NCBI GenBank assembly: GCA_014384555.1
Contig: JACNFR010000048.1
Span: 1 to 33,571, forward strand
Direction of reading: 5' to 3'
Length of the DNA: 33,571 bases
Origin: Candidatus Nitrosopumilus sp.
GTDB taxonomy: Archaea; Thermoproteota; Nitrososphaeria; Nitrososphaerales; Nitrosopumilaceae
Both the position numbers and the translations under genes were made by a program. How positions within the stretch are numbered: the stretch's first letter is position 1; each line of letters opens with the position of its first letter. Of this stretch, positions 17,056 through 27,533 are shown in pieces. Below the pieces are notes generated by a model. It was not told the origin of the DNA, searched no databases, and saw nothing but the letters and a program-made list of their open reading frames with translations.

Positions 17056-17952
17056 GTGCAAGCAGAGCAATACGTCAAAGCAGGAAAAATTGCTGCAGAA
17101 GTAAGAGAAATGGTTAGAGTGAAAGACTGGATAGGCAAATCAGTTTTTGAAATTTGTGAAGAAGTGGAAGGAGAGATTAAAAAAAGAGGTGCAAAATGCG
17201 CATTTCCAGTAAATGCAAGTATTAATGAAATTGCAGCACATTACACTGCAGAACCAAATGATCCCATCATAATCAAAGATACAGATTTAGTAAAAATTGA
17301 TCTTGGTGCACAGATTGACGGATACATTGCAGATACTGCAGTAACTGTTTGTTATGATGCACAATTCGACGGACTAGTTCAAGCTGCAGAAGAAGCATTA
17401 GCAAATGCAATGTCAATGATAAAAACAGGTGTCAAAGCCAGTGACATTGGACGGACTATTGAAACTACAATTAAAAAAATGGGATTCAAACCAATTGCAA
17501 ATCTTAGCGGCCATTCATTGGATCAATATACAATACATGCAGGAAAATCAATTCCAAATATTTGGTCAATTGGAGGATTTTCACTTTCAGAAAATTCTGC
17601 ATATGCATGTGAACCATTTGTAACAACTGAACAAGGAGGAGGGTTTGTCAGAAATGGACAGATAAAAAATATTTTTGCATTAAATTCACGAAAGAAAACA
17701 AAAAATGAAGAAGCAGACAGATTACTTGATTTTATTTGGGAAAACTGTAACATGTTGCCATTTGCATTAAGATGGCTAACAAAAGAATGGGAAGAAAAAC
17801 AAGCGCGAGAATTACTAGATTTCCTGGTAAAGAAAAAAGCAGTGCAAGCATATCCCGTTCTAATTGAAGTAAACGAGCAAAGAGTTGCACAAGCAGAGCA
17901 CACATTCATTCCAAATGAAACAGGAGTGACAGTGACAACTCGTGCTCAGTGA
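17056..17952 (+). CDS. map: Type II methionine aminopeptidase (GTG start proposed)
   Basis: AHYTAEPNDPIIIKDTDLVKIDLGAQIDGYIADTAVTV, LSGHSLDQYTIHAGKSIPN, EPFVTTEQGGGFV, AQAEHTFIP. The 16906 start in the track reads through antisense tRNA sequence and is implausible. Confidence 0.93.
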   Translation: MQAEQYVKAGKIAAEVREMVRVKDWIGKSVFEICEEVEGEIKKRGAKCAFPVNASINEIAAHYTAEPNDPIIIKDTDLVKIDLGAQIDGYIADTAVTVCYDAQFDGLVQAAEEALANAMSMIKTGVKASDIGRTIETTIKKMGFKPIANLSGHSLDQYTIHAGKSIPNIWSIGGFSLSENSAYACEPFVTTEQGGGFVRNGQIKNIFALNSRKKTKNEEADRLLDFIWENCNMLPFALRWLTKEWEEKQARELLDFLVKKKAVQAYPVLIEVNEQRVAQAEHTFIPNETGVTVTTRAQ

Positions 17953-17974
17953 GCATAATAGAGGTTAGATAAAC

Positions 17975-18088
17975 TTGAGTGAAGAAGTCAGCCCATGTCC
18001 AAAATGCGGAGGATTGATGTTCAAAGAGCAGGGAGAAGGAGAAACATGGTTTTGTCCTTCCTGTAATGTCAAATACAAAACAGAATAG
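17975..18088 (+). CDS. 37-aa zinc-ribbon mini-protein (TTG start)
   Basis: LSEEVSPCPKCGGLMFKEQGEGETWFCPSCNVKYKTE: two CPxC knuckles, 22 nt after map. Confidence 0.55.
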   Translation: MSEEVSPCPKCGGLMFKEQGEGETWFCPSCNVKYKTE

Positions 18089-18095
18089 TCTGTAA

Positions 18096-18278
18096 TTATT
18101 GCTCTATAGTTTCGCCAAAGATTTTTTCAATTCGTGTCAACCCATCACATGAATTACACTTTGATAATTCTGTAAACAGTACATCACCGTCATGGAATTT
18201 TCTTTTAGTTAAGGTGTTGCATTTTAGACATTGCTCCACAGTGTATGCAGTAGTAATTTTTTTCTTTGAGAATATCAT
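18096..18278 (-). CDS. Small zinc-ribbon hypothetical protein
   Basis: CLKCNTLTKRKF...CNSCDGLTRIEKI; 4-nt overlap with the upstream DUF1512 gene. Confidence 0.55.
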   Translation of the reverse strand: MIFSKKKITTAYTVEQCLKCNTLTKRKFHDGDVLFTELSKCNSCDGLTRIEKIFGETIEQ

Positions 18279-19405
18279 TGTGGAACTCCCGAAGTATTGC
18301 CAACACCAATAATTGCTACAGATTGCCCAGGACTAGTGTTTTCACGAATCATATCAAAGACTTGTGTGTGTACATCCTCGGCAGTATCAGCAATTTCTTT
18401 AGTCATCAAAGTAATTGCTTCCTTAACTGATTGTTTAATCACAACGGAGAATATTGGGATGTTTTTACTTGTGGCAATTGCCTCAATTTGAAATCTTTCA
18501 GTTCCAATACCTCCAATGGCAGCTCCAAATCCTTGGGCAGTTGTTGCCGAATCCTCACCCTCCATTTTTAGTGCAGCGTCAATCATAATTATTGCATCAA
18601 GTTTATTCTCCAAAGTAATTGTTTGTAGAGCATCTGCAGGTCTACCAACAGTAGATGCAGGGCCTTCAGCTTTTAAAAGAAATAACTTTCTATCTTCAAA
18701 GTCAATTTTTGAAAGAGATGTTTGGAATGCAACAGTTTCTTTTTCATGTTCTAACATCATTTTTCCAACAACCATTGGACCAATTCCATCACCAACAGGC
18801 TGGCCAGATATGAATGCAGGAACTGCTTCTCTCATAGCCTCTGCTTGCTCCATGATAAAGGGCAGAATCATTTGTAGAGGCAAGATTAGAGGATAGTTAT
18901 TTTGTTTTTTTGCAGTTAAGAACATGTGATTCATGATTTTGTAAATCATTTGCAGCGATGATGCAATCTCAAGCAAAGTTTGGATTTTACTTAATTCAAC
19001 ATCATTCATTTCTGGAGATAATGATTTTACATGTGCTCTAGTGTAATCTTCCCTAGACCTAACGGTATGATGGACTTTGTCAACAATCCCATTAGGATCC
19101 ATATCAACTGGCATGATTGTAAAATAATCTAAAAATTTATCAATTTTCTTCAAAGGATCATCTTTGACTTTGAGATTATTTTTAAGATAACCAATCAACT
19201 CAGTTTTAGATTCCCCTCTAAAACTGTCTAATTTTTTAAGTCCTTTTTTAATTTCTCGAGATGTAACAAAAAGCTGTATTTGTTGTCCATAAAATACAAA
19301 AAGAATTATCGGAAGAATCCAAACGATCATCATCAAAGGATTTGAATCATCACCCATCGAAAACAATTGATCTAAATCAAAATTTGTAAAATTCACTAGA
19401 ATCAA
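18275..19405 (-). CDS. DUF1512-family protein
   Basis: N-terminal TM; conserved segments (GQPVGDGIGPMVVGKMM, LKAEGPASTVGRPADAL, ALKMEGEDSATTAQGFGAAIGGIGTERFQIE) recalled as DUF1512. Confidence 0.75.
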   Translation of the reverse strand: MILVNFTNFDLDQLFSMGDDSNPLMMIVWILPIILFVFYGQQIQLFVTSREIKKGLKKLDSFRGESKTELIGYLKNNLKVKDDPLKKIDKFLDYFTIMPVDMDPNGIVDKVHHTVRSREDYTRAHVKSLSPEMNDVELSKIQTLLEIASSLQMIYKIMNHMFLTAKKQNNYPLILPLQMILPFIMEQAEAMREAVPAFISGQPVGDGIGPMVVGKMMLEHEKETVAFQTSLSKIDFEDRKLFLLKAEGPASTVGRPADALQTITLENKLDAIIMIDAALKMEGEDSATTAQGFGAAIGGIGTERFQIEAIATSKNIPIFSVVIKQSVKEAITLMTKEIADTAEDVHTQVFDMIRENTSPGQSVAIIGVGNTSGVPQ

Positions 19406-19539
19406 TACTTCTCAGAACCAAATTAAAGCATTCGTCCCAATTTCAAATGATACAACACGCATGAAAATGAAAAACAGGTTTTTTTAGACCAAATTACTGC
19501 GAGTGCTTTTATTATAGTTCAAATACAAAATAGCCGAAT

Positions 19540-20100
<561 letters not shown>

Positions 20101-20142
20101 CACTAGTCAAAATATTTTTTAATAATTTTTAATTTTGCACAA

Positions 20143-20472
20143 TTATTTAATTGGGCTACCCAAGGGAACATCTTCAGTGACAGTCAACCAAAATGGTTTG
20201 TCATCAACATCAGCTGCCAACAACATCGCATTTGATTCTACACCTGCCATTTTTTTAGGTTCAAGATTTGCAAGGACAATCACAGTTTTTCCTACAATTT
20301 CTTCAGGTTGGAAATATTGTGCACCACCAATTATTACATCACGTTGATCATCATTACCCAAATCAATTGTACCTTTGATGATTCTTGATTTTCCTTCAAT
20401 AGGTTCAGTTGCAATAATTTTTGCAACTCTAATATCCAACTTTGCAAAGTCATCATAAGATACGGTAGACAT
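20143..20472 (-). CDS. Stand-alone tRNA-binding (MetRS C-terminal/beta-like, OB-fold) protein
   Basis: DFAKLDIRVAKIIATEPIEGKSRIIKGTIDLG...VIVLANLEPKKMAGVESNAMLLAA is the MetG C-terminal domain signature. Confidence 0.88.
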   Translation of the reverse strand: MSTVSYDDFAKLDIRVAKIIATEPIEGKSRIIKGTIDLGNDDQRDVIIGGAQYFQPEEIVGKTVIVLANLEPKKMAGVESNAMLLAADVDDKPFWLTVTEDVPLGSPIK

Positions 20473-20512
20473 GATGAATCTTATTTTCTCCCGTTAAAAT
20501 GAATTTCGAATG

Positions 20513-20728
20513 TCATTGTAAATCTTTTTTGTTAATTCCACTAGTTTCAATTTCATATCTTAAGGCAGCTGGAATTTCCATATACTTTTTGTTAACTAGT
20601 TCAACAATCTGATCTTCAGGAACATCAACTTTTTTCAATAGTTTGCCACGTTGATGTGCATATGCATTTTTCCAAAAGCCTGCACCGTCCAAGGTTTCAA
20701 TTTTTGGCATGTATTTTGTTGGTTTCAT
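20513..20728 (-). CDS. Conserved-looking hypothetical protein (71 aa)
   Basis: Complete ORF MKPTKYMPKIETLDGAGFWKNAYAHQRGKLLKKVDVPEDQIVELVNKKYMEIPAALRYEIETSGINKKDLQ. Function unknown. Confidence 0.6.
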   Translation of the reverse strand: MKPTKYMPKIETLDGAGFWKNAYAHQRGKLLKKVDVPEDQIVELVNKKYMEIPAALRYEIETSGINKKDLQ

Positions 20729-20745
20729 TTTATTTCAAAGTTTAA

Positions 20746-20828
20746 TGGACTGTGACCGAAGAATGGCAAACGCCATTGGAACTGGAGTTAATGTTCCGGA
20801 TTTTAGGCATGTTACCGATCACAGTCTA
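20746..20828. other. Cloverleaf-like multi-stem structure (5'-UTR element of the minus-strand gene, or an sRNA)
   Basis: Closing stem 20746-20755/20819-20828 (8 bp perfect Watson-Crick plus flanking G-U and A-U). Internal hairpins AATGGC-AAAC-GCCATT (20762-20777), GGAAC-N10-GTTCC (20778-20797) and a short CGG/CCG arm (20797-20817). Confidence 0.45.
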
Positions 20829-20848
20829 CTTCAAACGCCGTAGGAATC

Positions 20849-20861
20849 TAATATATTTAAT
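20849..20861. promoter_or_regulatory. AT-rich TATA-like element, possible shared divergent promoter
   Basis: TAATATATTTAA lies ~25-30 bp upstream of the plus-strand ATG at 20884 and ~25 bp upstream of the minus-strand start of the structured element. Confidence 0.35.
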
Positions 20862-20883
20862 GCGGCACAAATGCTTGCAGGTT

Positions 20884-21300
20884 ATGGCTACAATACAGGT
20901 AGAGATAGAAATCAATGCAAGCATAGACAAAGTATGGGATATTGTCTCAGACATTGATAATGAGCCAAAGTTTTGGAAGGGAACAAAAGAAGTCAGAAAC
21001 ATCTCCAAAGAAGAAAACATCATCAAAAGAGAAGTCACAATAGCATTTAGAGATCAAAAATGCTTGCAAGAAGTCAAAATTTATCCCAAAGAAAAGATAG
21101 AGTCAAAATTTACCAAAGGAATCATTGACGGTGAAAAAATAGTTTCACTAGTCTCAAAAGATGAAAAAACCATACTTTCAACATATTGGGATATCAGATT
21201 AACTGGAATGATGGGTATGTTTACAGGCATGATCAAAAAACACATCAAAAGTGGAACAGAGCAGGCCATGCAAAGCATCAAAGAAGAAATTGAGAGATAG
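20884..21300 (+). CDS. SRPBCC/polyketide-cyclase-like (START-fold) protein
   Basis: MATIQVEIEINASIDKVWDIVSDIDNEPKFWKGTKEV is a typical SRPBCC N-terminus. The track start at 20752 lies inside the structured element and is rejected. Confidence 0.8.
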   Translation: MATIQVEIEINASIDKVWDIVSDIDNEPKFWKGTKEVRNISKEENIIKREVTIAFRDQKCLQEVKIYPKEKIESKFTKGIIDGEKIVSLVSKDEKTILSTYWDIRLTGMMGMFTGMIKKHIKSGTEQAMQSIKEEIER

Positions 21301-21305
21301 ATTTC

Positions 21306-22514
21306 ATGGATTTAATCACAGACGTTTTTAATTATACTCTAGTTGCAATTTTAATTGGAATTTGCGGAGCATGGATATTTCTCATCAAATCAATGATTGA
21401 CTCTTTTAGATTAACACCATACTTGGATAAATTTGAAAATACATCAAAAACAAATCCCAAGGTTTCAATAATATTACCAGCAAGAAACGAAGAAGAATAT
21501 ATTGAAAAATGTTTAGATTCTCTAATTAACCAAGATTATGAAAATTATGAAATCATTGTAATTGATGATTCATCAGAGGACTCAACTGGAAAAATAATTT
21601 CAGAATATGCAAAAAAACATCCCAAAGTAATTCCAGTTTCAGCAAGACCAAAACCAGAAGGATGGATGGGAAAGAATTGGGCATGTATGGAAGGTTACAA
21701 AAAAGCAACAGGTGAATTGTTGTTATTTACAGATGCAGATACAAAACATGCTAAAAATGTCATTACCCTAGCAGTGACCCATTTGAACTCGTTTAATCTA
21801 GATGCATTATCTGCAATTCCAAAAATGCTAACATTTGATTTTTGGACAAACATTACACTACCAATGATTTCAACATTTTTACACACAAGATTTTCTGCAC
21901 TAAATGTTAACAACCCAAAAAAGAAAACAGGTTATTTTTTTGGGAGTTTCTTCATTTTGAAAAAAAAGACATATCAAGAAATTGGCATGCATGAAGGAGT
22001 AAAACACGAAATCATTGAAGATGGAGCACTAGGAAAAAAAGTAAAAGAATTAGGGTACAAAATGAAAATGGTACGAGGAGAGCATCTGATTGAGGCTGTT
22101 TGGGCACGAGATAAGAGCACTTTATGGAATGCCCTAAAGCGACTAATGGTACCACTGTATCTTCAAAGTGGAAAAATTGCAATCGGAATATTTTTTGCAA
22201 TTGTATTTTTGTTATTTGTACCATTTCCAATATTTGCAATATCAGCATCACTACCTGTTGAAACATTATCTACGAAACTACTTTGTGCAACATCAGCAAT
22301 TGCTTCAATTCTAATTTACATAGGTGCAGTAATTGAAGTGAAAATTGGATTAAAGTTGAAATTAAGATATGCTTTATTTGCACCCTTGGGAAGTCTCGTA
22401 GTTGTTTTAGGATTTTTGAGCGGACTATTACAGGCTAAAAGAACATCATCTGTAACATGGCGAGGAAGAAGTTATTCGATGAAAGATCATTCTCAAAGTT
22501 CAATTAGTGTATAG
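21306..22514 (+). CDS. GT2-family membrane glycosyltransferase
   Basis: VSIILPARNEEEYIEKCLDSLINQDYENYEIIVIDDSSEDST, LLFTDADT, C-terminal TM helices. Confidence 0.88.
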   Translation: MDLITDVFNYTLVAILIGICGAWIFLIKSMIDSFRLTPYLDKFENTSKTNPKVSIILPARNEEEYIEKCLDSLINQDYENYEIIVIDDSSEDSTGKIISEYAKKHPKVIPVSARPKPEGWMGKNWACMEGYKKATGELLLFTDADTKHAKNVITLAVTHLNSFNLDALSAIPKMLTFDFWTNITLPMISTFLHTRFSALNVNNPKKKTGYFFGSFFILKKKTYQEIGMHEGVKHEIIEDGALGKKVKELGYKMKMVRGEHLIEAVWARDKSTLWNALKRLMVPLYLQSGKIAIGIFFAIVFLLFVPFPIFAISASLPVETLSTKLLCATSAIASILIYIGAVIEVKIGLKLKLRYALFAPLGSLVVVLGFLSGLLQAKRTSSVTWRGRSYSMKDHSQSSISV

Positions 22515-22552
22515 CAAGCCTTTTAGATAGAAAATTAGGAATAAGAAATCTC

Positions 22553-23689
22553 ATGGACAAATCTGGAATGTTTGTAGGTGGGGCCATTGGAGCCGCAATG
22601 GTAATTATCATTGTTGCAGTATTGTTTGTCTATCCACCAGAATCATTAAAGCCAGAAATCAGTCCAACTAATAAACAACCAACAATTGTAGAAGCAACTC
22701 CATTATTTTCACATAGTTTGTCATTAATTGAAATTTTTGAAAAATCAGAACCAGGTGTTGTTAGAGTAAATGTTCAAAGAGGCGAATCAGAAGATGTCAT
22801 AGGCGGAGTAGGATCTGGTTTTGTCTTTGACAAAAAAGGACACATCATAACAAATGCCCATGTAGTAAAAGACGCAAACAAAGTAGTGGTTACATTTCTT
22901 GACGGTAGATCATATAATGCTGAAATTATTGGAGTGGATGAATACACAGATCTTGCAGTGATCAAAGTTAATGCAGATTTGATTTTATTGCATCCATTAT
23001 TTATCGGAGATTCTTCAAATCTCAAAGTCGGCGAAGATATTGCTGCAATTGGGAATCCATTTGGGTTGTCAGGTTCAATGACTTCAGGAATTGTCAGTCA
23101 ATTAGGCAGACTGTTACCATCAGGTTCAGGCTATTCTATTCCAGATGTAATTCAAACAGATGCTGCAATAAATCCAGGAAATTCTGGCGGACCATTACTT
23201 AACATGCGTGGAGAGATTGTCGGCATTAACACAGCAATACAATCAGCTACAGGAGAATTCACAGGAGTAGGATTTGCCATACCATCACAAACAGTAGCTA
23301 AAATCATTCCAACACTAGTAGAGGAAGGAGAATACAAGCACCCATGGATTGGAATTTCAGGTAGAGATATTGATCCAGACATGGCAAATGTTCTGAATCT
23401 AAAAGACGCAATAGGATTTCTCGTAATTACAGTAGTTGAAGGTAGCCCAGCATTTGATGCAGGATTGATTGGTTCAGATAAAACCATCGAAGTTGATGGA
23501 GTGAATTATCCAATGGGCGGAGACATCATTTTGGCAGTGGATGGGATTGAAGTTAGAAAGATTGATGATATTTTGGTTCATCTCCAGAGAGCAAAATCAG
23601 TAGGAGATGAAATGATTCTAGAAGTGTTAAGAGATGGAAGGACGACAAACCTCACGATCATACTTCAAGAAAGACCAAACGGAAATTAA
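22553..23689 (+). CDS. HtrA/DegP-like trypsin-type serine protease with PDZ domain
   Basis: N-terminal TM; triad contexts ITNAHVV (His), EYTDLAVIKV (Asp), INPGNSGGPLL (Ser); C-terminal PDZ-like repeat. Confidence 0.93.
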   Translation: MDKSGMFVGGAIGAAMVIIIVAVLFVYPPESLKPEISPTNKQPTIVEATPLFSHSLSLIEIFEKSEPGVVRVNVQRGESEDVIGGVGSGFVFDKKGHIITNAHVVKDANKVVVTFLDGRSYNAEIIGVDEYTDLAVIKVNADLILLHPLFIGDSSNLKVGEDIAAIGNPFGLSGSMTSGIVSQLGRLLPSGSGYSIPDVIQTDAAINPGNSGGPLLNMRGEIVGINTAIQSATGEFTGVGFAIPSQTVAKIIPTLVEEGEYKHPWIGISGRDIDPDMANVLNLKDAIGFLVITVVEGSPAFDAGLIGSDKTIEVDGVNYPMGGDIILAVDGIEVRKIDDILVHLQRAKSVGDEMILEVLRDGRTTNLTIILQERPNGN

Positions 23690-23731
23690 TTCAATACAAG
23701 CATAAATACTTCCTAACAAGAAATTCTTCTG

Positions 23732-24901
23732 TTGAACAATCTTGTCTTTGATTCTGAGAGTTTAAACAGTATTTTAGAGAACAAGCCCGTATCTCGCCAA
23801 GATGTAATTGAGATTTATCAAAAAGCAATAGTGAATCCAAATGATTTATTTTCAGTTGCTCAAAATTTAAGAAAAAAATTTAAAAAAGATTCTGTAACGT
23901 TTTCCAAAAAAGCATTTTTCAATATTGTTAATCTTTGCAAAGATACATGCTCTTACTGTACTTACAAATCAGAACCAGGAGAAGCAAAACTCTCCTTAAT
24001 GTCAAAACAGCAAATTTCAGAATTACTAGTACTTGCAAAAAAATACAAATGTGTTGAGGCGTTATTTGTAACAGGTGAACAACCTGAACAAAGATATCCT
24101 GAAGCACGAGAATGGCTAAAACAAAATGGATTCAAAACAACTGTAGAATATCTAATTCATTCCTCAGAACTTGCATTAGAAACAGGATTATTCCCACACA
24201 CAAATGCTGGAAATCTAAACTATGAAGAGATGAAAGAGTTGAAGAAAACCAATGTCTCGATGGGGGTAATGCTCGAGAATGTAAGTGAACGATTAACAGA
24301 GAAAGGAATGCCTCATCATTTGGCAGCAAGCAAGAGACCAAAAGCAAGATTGGAAATTTTAGAAAATTCTGGAAAACTAGGCATTCCAATGACTACAGGA
24401 ATTCTAGTAGGAATTGGAGAAACAATGGATGAGATAATTGATTCATTATTTGCGATAAAACAACTCAATGACAAACATGGAAATATTCAAGAAGTGATTT
24501 TACAAAATTTTCAACCAAAACAAGACACCAAAATGAAAGATAAACCATCAGCTGATGAAAAATATTTCAAACTAGTTGTTGCATTGTCTAGAATTATCAT
24601 GCCACAGATGAACATACAGATTCCCCCAAATTTATCCCCAAAATCATATCAAAGTTTCTTGTCAGTCGGAATAAACGATTGGGGAGGAATATCACCACTT
24701 ACACCCGATTTTGTAAATCCTGAATTCTCATGGCCTGAAATTGACAAAGTGGATGAGAACACGAAAAAAGCTGGCTATGATTTAAAATGCAGATTCCCAA
24801 TATACCCAGAATATTTTTCTTTTATTAGCAAAGAGTTAAGAGATAAGATATCAGTCATTGAAGATGAGGAAGGATTCGTAAAAGAGGAATATTGGAGATG
24901 A
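23732..24901 (+). CDS. cofG: 7,8-didemethyl-8-hydroxy-5-deazariboflavin synthase subunit CofG (TTG start)
   Basis: Radical SAM CKDTCSYC (Cx3Cx2C), ETMDEIIDSLFAIKQL, LSPKSYQSFLSVGINDWGGISPLTPDFVNPE. Confidence 0.94.
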   Translation: MNNLVFDSESLNSILENKPVSRQDVIEIYQKAIVNPNDLFSVAQNLRKKFKKDSVTFSKKAFFNIVNLCKDTCSYCTYKSEPGEAKLSLMSKQQISELLVLAKKYKCVEALFVTGEQPEQRYPEAREWLKQNGFKTTVEYLIHSSELALETGLFPHTNAGNLNYEEMKELKKTNVSMGVMLENVSERLTEKGMPHHLAASKRPKARLEILENSGKLGIPMTTGILVGIGETMDEIIDSLFAIKQLNDKHGNIQEVILQNFQPKQDTKMKDKPSADEKYFKLVVALSRIIMPQMNIQIPPNLSPKSYQSFLSVGINDWGGISPLTPDFVNPEFSWPEIDKVDENTKKAGYDLKCRFPIYPEYFSFISKELRDKISVIEDEEGFVKEEYWR

Positions 24902-26154
24902 CAATCAATTTAGATTCACTTTTCAGAAATGCCGATCCTGTGATTGCCGGAATTCTAAACAATGCACTATCTGAAAAAGAAATTTCCGCAGACGACGGAT
25001 TGTCATTGTTTAATGCTCAAGGAATTGACTTTCATTTAGTAGGTCTAGTTGCAGATGAATTAAGAAAAAGAAGAGTAGGTGATGTTGTATCATATGTAGT
25101 AAATAGAAATATCAATTTTACAAATGTCTGCATTAAACAATGCGGTTTTTGTGCATTTAGTAGAGATTTCAGAGAGGAAGAAGGATACTTCCTGCCAAAC
25201 GAGGAGATAGTACGTAGAGCAAAAGAAGCATATCAATTAGGAGCAACAGAAGTGTGCATTCAAGCAGGACTTCCACCAGACATGGAAGGAGATGTGTACG
25301 AGAAGATTTGCAGGGACATCAAAAAAGAAATTCCAGATATTCACATTCACGGATTCTCCCCTGAAGAAATTCTATACGGAGCAACTCGCTCAAATGTATC
25401 CATTGAAGAATTTTTAAAAAGAATGAAAGAAGCAGGAGTAAATACACTCCCAGGAACTTCGGCTGAAATTCTAGATCAAAAACTAAGAGACAAAATATCC
25501 CCTGGAAGAATAAGCGTAAAGGACTGGGAGACAGTCATCAAAACGGCTCACAAGATGGGAATCAATACGACATCAACTATGATGTTCGGTCATTTAGAAA
25601 CACTTGAAGATAGAGTAAAACATATTGTAAAATTAAGAGACATTCAAAAAGAGACAGGAGGATTTACAGAATTTGTCCCTCTAAATTTCATTCATACTGA
25701 AGCACCAATGTACATCCATGAATTACATGAAGGAATCAGACAAGGCGGCAGTGGAAATGATGTTTTACTAACTCATGCTGTTTCAAGAATAATGTTGAAC
25801 AATTCTATTGATAATTTGCAAATGTCATGGGTCAAAGAAGGGCAAAAAATGTCACAGTTATTGCTAATGTGGGGGGCAAATGATTTCGGCGGAACTCTAA
25901 TCAACGAAAGCATCTCAACATCTGCAGGTTCAGAATATGGCCAATTGTTAAAACCAAAAGAGATTAGAAGAATGGTAAAAGAAATCGGCAGGATTCCAGC
26001 TGAGAGAAATACACATTATGAGATTCTAAAAAAATTTGACGGGGAAGAAGAAGTAGAGGATAAATTAGATAGTGTCACAGATACACAATTTGGCTCTTAT
26101 GTGGAATTGATAAAAATAAACAAATTCAATTACAAAAATCCAAGGAAGCAATAA
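24892..26154 (+). CDS. cofH: F0 synthase subunit CofH
   Basis: Radical SAM CIKQCGFCAF, SAEILDQKLRDKISPGRI, WGANDFGGTLINESIS; overlaps cofG. Confidence 0.94.
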   Translation: MEMTINLDSLFRNADPVIAGILNNALSEKEISADDGLSLFNAQGIDFHLVGLVADELRKRRVGDVVSYVVNRNINFTNVCIKQCGFCAFSRDFREEEGYFLPNEEIVRRAKEAYQLGATEVCIQAGLPPDMEGDVYEKICRDIKKEIPDIHIHGFSPEEILYGATRSNVSIEEFLKRMKEAGVNTLPGTSAEILDQKLRDKISPGRISVKDWETVIKTAHKMGINTTSTMMFGHLETLEDRVKHIVKLRDIQKETGGFTEFVPLNFIHTEAPMYIHELHEGIRQGGSGNDVLLTHAVSRIMLNNSIDNLQMSWVKEGQKMSQLLLMWGANDFGGTLINESISTSAGSEYGQLLKPKEIRRMVKEIGRIPAERNTHYEILKKFDGEEEVEDKLDSVTDTQFGSYVELIKINKFNYKNPRKQ

Positions 26155-26155
26155 C

Positions 26156-27514
26156 TTGTCTGCCTTAGAAAAGGCACTTAGTCATTCAAAGAAGATAGGA
26201 ATTGATGAATGCGATGTAATTAAAGTAAAGAAAAAAATCACAACTGTCAGAATTACAGATTCAGAAATTGTCGAACTAAAGCAAAATTTTGATGAGAGTT
26301 TTGGCATCAGATTGATTCAAGGGAAAAAAATTGCATCAATGCAAACAACAAATGAAGATGAAATAGAAAATATCATGCTCAAGGCGCTAAGAGCATCATC
26401 GAATCTCAAATCAAGAGAATTTTGGAGGGGACTGCCATATCAGGTAAATCATGCCAAACTAGAAGGAACATTTGATGAGAGACTAGATCAGATTTCAGGT
26501 ACTAAATGTATGGATATCGCACAAGACATGATCAATTCAGCAGATAATGATAAAGTGAATACGATTACAGGATCACTCAACATCGTATCAGAAAAATTTG
26601 AATTGATGAATTCCAACGGACTTGACTTTTCAGAAAAATCTACATACATTTCAGGGATCATCAATGCAGAATCAGAACACGGAGAAATACCCGTATCGGG
26701 AATAGGACATGCAAGTGGAAGAACTTTGGCAAATTTTTCATCAGAACAGATAGGCAAAGATGCACAAAGGATGTGTGTCGAATCCATTAATCCACAAAAA
26801 GTTGATTCAGACTCTTATTCTATAATTTTTGAGCCATACTCTGTTGGCGAATTATTAGCATTTGTAGTTGCTGCCAATTTTAATTTCAAAACATTTTCAG
26901 AAAAGAAAAGTTGTTTTTCAGCCAATTATGAAAAAGAAATTGCAGTTGATCAACTCACCTTACTTGATGATCCCCACACGCCAGAAGGAATGGGTACAAA
27001 ATCAATAGATGATGAAGGGGTAGAAACTAAAAAAAGAAACTTGATAGAGAAAGGCATTTTCAAAAATACATATTCAAATCTTTTTGACAGTTACAAAGAA
27101 GGAGAAGAGTCAACAGGTAATGCATCTCGTCCAGGATCACCGATGGGAAGAAGTGCAGAGCCAATTCCAATATCAGCTCCGCACAATCTCAAAGTTATTC
27201 CAGGTGATCAATCCCAAGAAGAGATGATCAAGGAAACAAAACACGGATTGTTAGTTGGAAGGTTATGGTACACATATGCAGTGAATCCAATCAAAGGAGA
27301 TTTTTCATGTACTGCAAGAAGTGGAATTAGAATTATCAAAAACGGAGAAATAATAGGTCCAGGAAAATCAGTCAGAATAATTCACAGCTTGCCTACAATG
27401 ATGAAAAATATTTCAGCCATCGGAAACAATCAAAGAAATGTTATCCAGTGGGCATCCCTGCCATCAATCACACCATCAATAAAGGCTGAAAATATCGCAG
27501 TAAATTCCATCTAG
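26156..27514 (+). CDS. TldD/PmbA-family protein (PmbA-like; TTG start)
   Basis: FGIRLIQGKKIASMQTTNEDEI, GMGTKSIDDEGVETKKRNLIEKGIFKNTYSNLFDSYKEG, C-terminal GEIIGPGKSVRII. Confidence 0.88.
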   Translation: MSALEKALSHSKKIGIDECDVIKVKKKITTVRITDSEIVELKQNFDESFGIRLIQGKKIASMQTTNEDEIENIMLKALRASSNLKSREFWRGLPYQVNHAKLEGTFDERLDQISGTKCMDIAQDMINSADNDKVNTITGSLNIVSEKFELMNSNGLDFSEKSTYISGIINAESEHGEIPVSGIGHASGRTLANFSSEQIGKDAQRMCVESINPQKVDSDSYSIIFEPYSVGELLAFVVAANFNFKTFSEKKSCFSANYEKEIAVDQLTLLDDPHTPEGMGTKSIDDEGVETKKRNLIEKGIFKNTYSNLFDSYKEGEESTGNASRPGSPMGRSAEPIPISAPHNLKVIPGDQSQEEMIKETKHGLLVGRLWYTYAVNPIKGDFSCTARSGIRIIKNGEIIGPGKSVRIIHSLPTMMKNISAIGNNQRNVIQWASLPSITPSIKAENIAVNSI

Positions 27515-27533
27515 TCTGAAATTTAGGCATAAA

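Noticed and set aside
20746-20828. Cloverleaf structure as a conventional tRNA
   Set aside because: No TTCRANY T-loop, no canonical D-arm and no plausible anticodon loop on either strand.
20752-20883. N-terminal extension of the SRPBCC ORF
   Set aside because: Runs through the structured element and TATA-like region; MATIQVEIEINASIDKVW at 20884 is the natural start.
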